A stretch of DNA of 64,000 bases from an uncultured beta proteobacterium (GTDB lineage: Bacteria; Pseudomonadota; Gammaproteobacteria; Burkholderiales; Burkholderiaceae_C), in NCBI GenBank assembly GCA_903938815.1, contig CAJAES010000059.1:1-64000 (forward strand). The letters run 5' to 3'. Position 1 is the first letter of the stretch; each line of letters opens with the position of its first letter. The translations under genes and the position numbers were made by a program. The notes beneath the pieces were generated by a model. The model searched no databases and was not told the origin of the DNA. It saw nothing but the letters and a program-made list of their open reading frames with translations. Of this stretch, positions 62,486 to 64,000 are shown piece after piece.

Positions 62486-64000
62486 ATCAAGTACACGACT
62501 TCTGATCGTGAAAACCCGAGGCTCCGGCCCGGCCGACCCGCCCCATCCGGCTGGCTGGCCTGGCCTGCCGCCCTCCTGGCCTGCCTGCTGGGCGCCGCTG
62601 CCGTGGCCGCACCCGTTCTGCACCGGCCCAGCCCCGACTGGCGCGACCAGGTGCTGTATTTCGCGCTCACCGACCGCTTCGACGACGGCGATGCCCGCAA
62701 CAACGACCAGGGCGCCGGCGTCTTCGACCCTTCCCGCCGCAACCGCTACAGCGGCGGCGACCTCGCCGGCCTGACGCGGCGGCTCGACTACATCCGCGGT
62801 CTGGGTGCCACCGGCCTGTGGCTGACGCCCCCCGTGGCCAACCAGTGGCTGGACCCTGCTGGCGACTACACCGGCTACCACGGCTACTGGGCCGAGAACT
62901 TCACGCGCGTGGACCGCCATCTCGGCACCCTGGCCGATTACCGCCGACTGTCGCGCGAGCTGCATCGCAGGGACATGGTCCTGGTGCAGGACATCGTCGT
63001 GAACCACACCGGCAACTTCTTCCACCACGGCACGGGCTGGGACCCCGCCGACCCCGCCCGCAGCTGGCGCGCCAACACCGGCACGAAGCCGGTGGCCGCG
63101 CCCAGCCAGGCGCCGTTCCACCTGAACGACCCGCGCCGCGCCGCCGACCGCCGTGCCGGCACCTACCACTGGACGCCGCCGGTGGCCGACTACACCGACC
63201 GCCGCCAGGAGCTGGATTTCCAGATGTCGGGCCTGGACGACCTGAACACCGAGAACCCGGCGGTGCGGCGCGCGCTGCGCCAGAGCTACGGCCACTGGAT
63301 CCGCGAGGCCGGCGTGGACGCCTTCCGCATCGATACCGCCTTCTACGTGCCGCCCGACTACTTCACCGATTTCCTGCACGCGAAGGATCCGAAGGCCCCC
63401 GGCATCGCCGAAGTGGCGCGGCGCACCGGCCGCCAGGATTTCCTCGTCTTCGGCGAAGGCTTCGGCATCGACAAGCCCTTCGAGGACACCCAGGCGAAGA
63501 AGATCGAGGCCTACATGACCGGCCCCGACGGCCGGCCGGTGCTGCCGGGCATGCTGAACTTTCCGCTCTACGGGGCGTTCAACGATGTCTTCGCGCGCGG
63601 TCGGCCGCCGGCCGAACTGGGCCACCGCATCGAGCGCACGATGGCGCTGCACGCGCGGCCGCACCGCATGCCCACCTTCGTGGACAACCACGACGTCGAT
63701 CGTTTCCTGGCGGGCGGCAACGAGGCCGGGCTGAAGCAGGCGCTGCTGGCCATGTTCACGCTGCCCGGCATTCCGGTGGTGTATTACGGCACCGAGCAGG
63801 GCTTGCGGGAGCCGCGCGCGGCCCTGTTCGCCGCCGGCTGGGGCTCGGGCGGGCGCGACCGCTTCGACACCCAGGCCCCGCTGTACCGCCACATCGCGGC
63901 CGTGGCGGCACTGCGCCGCGAGAATCGCCTGTTCTCGCGCGGCGTGCCCACGGTGCTGCACGCTGATGCTGCCCGTGCCGGCGCCATCGCGTGGCGGACC
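62474..64000 (+). CDS. Secreted alpha-amylase family glycosyl hydrolase (GH13), partial, runs off the window
   Basis: Frame open to window end: QVLYFALTDRFDDGDARNND, LGATGLWLTPPV, DIVVNHTGNFF, VDAFRIDTAFYV (DxFRID nucleophile), FVFGEGFG, FVDNHDVDRFL; hydrophobic segment WLAWPAALLACLLGAAAVAA. Start codon (GTG 62474) uncertain. Confidence 0.88.
   Translation, partial: MQLHIKYTTSDRENPRLRPGRPAPSGWLAWPAALLACLLGAAAVAAPVLHRPSPDWRDQVLYFALTDRFDDGDARNNDQGAGVFDPSRRNRYSGGDLAGLTRRLDYIRGLGATGLWLTPPVANQWLDPAGDYTGYHGYWAENFTRVDRHLGTLADYRRLSRELHRRDMVLVQDIVVNHTGNFFHHGTGWDPADPARSWRANTGTKPVAAPSQAPFHLNDPRRAADRRAGTYHWTPPVADYTDRRQELDFQMSGLDDLNTENPAVRRALRQSYGHWIREAGVDAFRIDTAFYVPPDYFTDFLHAKDPKAPGIAEVARRTGRQDFLVFGEGFGIDKPFEDTQAKKIEAYMTGPDGRPVLPGMLNFPLYGAFNDVFARGRPPAELGHRIERTMALHARPHRMPTFVDNHDVDRFLAGGNEAGLKQALLAMFTLPGIPVVYYGTEQGLREPRAALFAAGWGSGGRDRFDTQAPLYRHIAAVAALRRENRLFSRGVPTVLHADAARAGAIAWRT

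Noticed and set aside
62818-63966. 382-aa plus ORF listed over the amylase region
   Set aside because: Wrong frame; the GH13 amylase frame (in frame with 62651) stays open to the window end and so is missing from the ORF track.

Overview
High-GC bacterial chromosome window. Gene content and order (dapF-DUF484-xerC, DUF1840, phoH-ybeY, pobA/pcaF) suggest a Burkholderiales/Comamonadaceae-type betaproteobacterium; this is inference, as no search was run. Most of the window is densely packed protein-coding DNA: an Lrp regulator and MBL hydrolase, metK, two LpxL-type acyltransferases, dapF-DUF484-xerC, a BLUF photoreceptor beside a complete che operon, rlmI, a PEP-CTERM trypsin-like protease, a hydroxycinnamate-type catabolic cluster, a five-gene Type I restriction-modification operon carrying AlbA_2 and RhuM genes, pobA/pcaF with an orphan ABC binding protein, an HD-GYP plus EAL pair, a type IV minor pilin/PilY1 operon, ruvB and ruvA separated by an inverted copper module, a NarX/NarL-like two-component system, phoH-ybeY, and a halogenase/DUF6445/TonB receptor/alpha-amylase locus that runs off the right edge. 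Top leads: (1) the translationally coupled hsdR-AlbA_2-hsdS-rhuM-hsdM operon, with a 7 x 12-bp in-frame repeat in the AlbA_2 gene and an AT-rich second specificity domain in HsdS; (2) a tandem MshEN-like (possible c-di-GMP-binding) motif inside CheA; (3) a metK leader with mutually exclusive pairing elements, and a duplicated metK 3' remnant downstream of metK; (4) a palindrome over the apparent start of the amylase gene. No tRNA, rRNA, CRISPR array, transposase or prophage was recognised.
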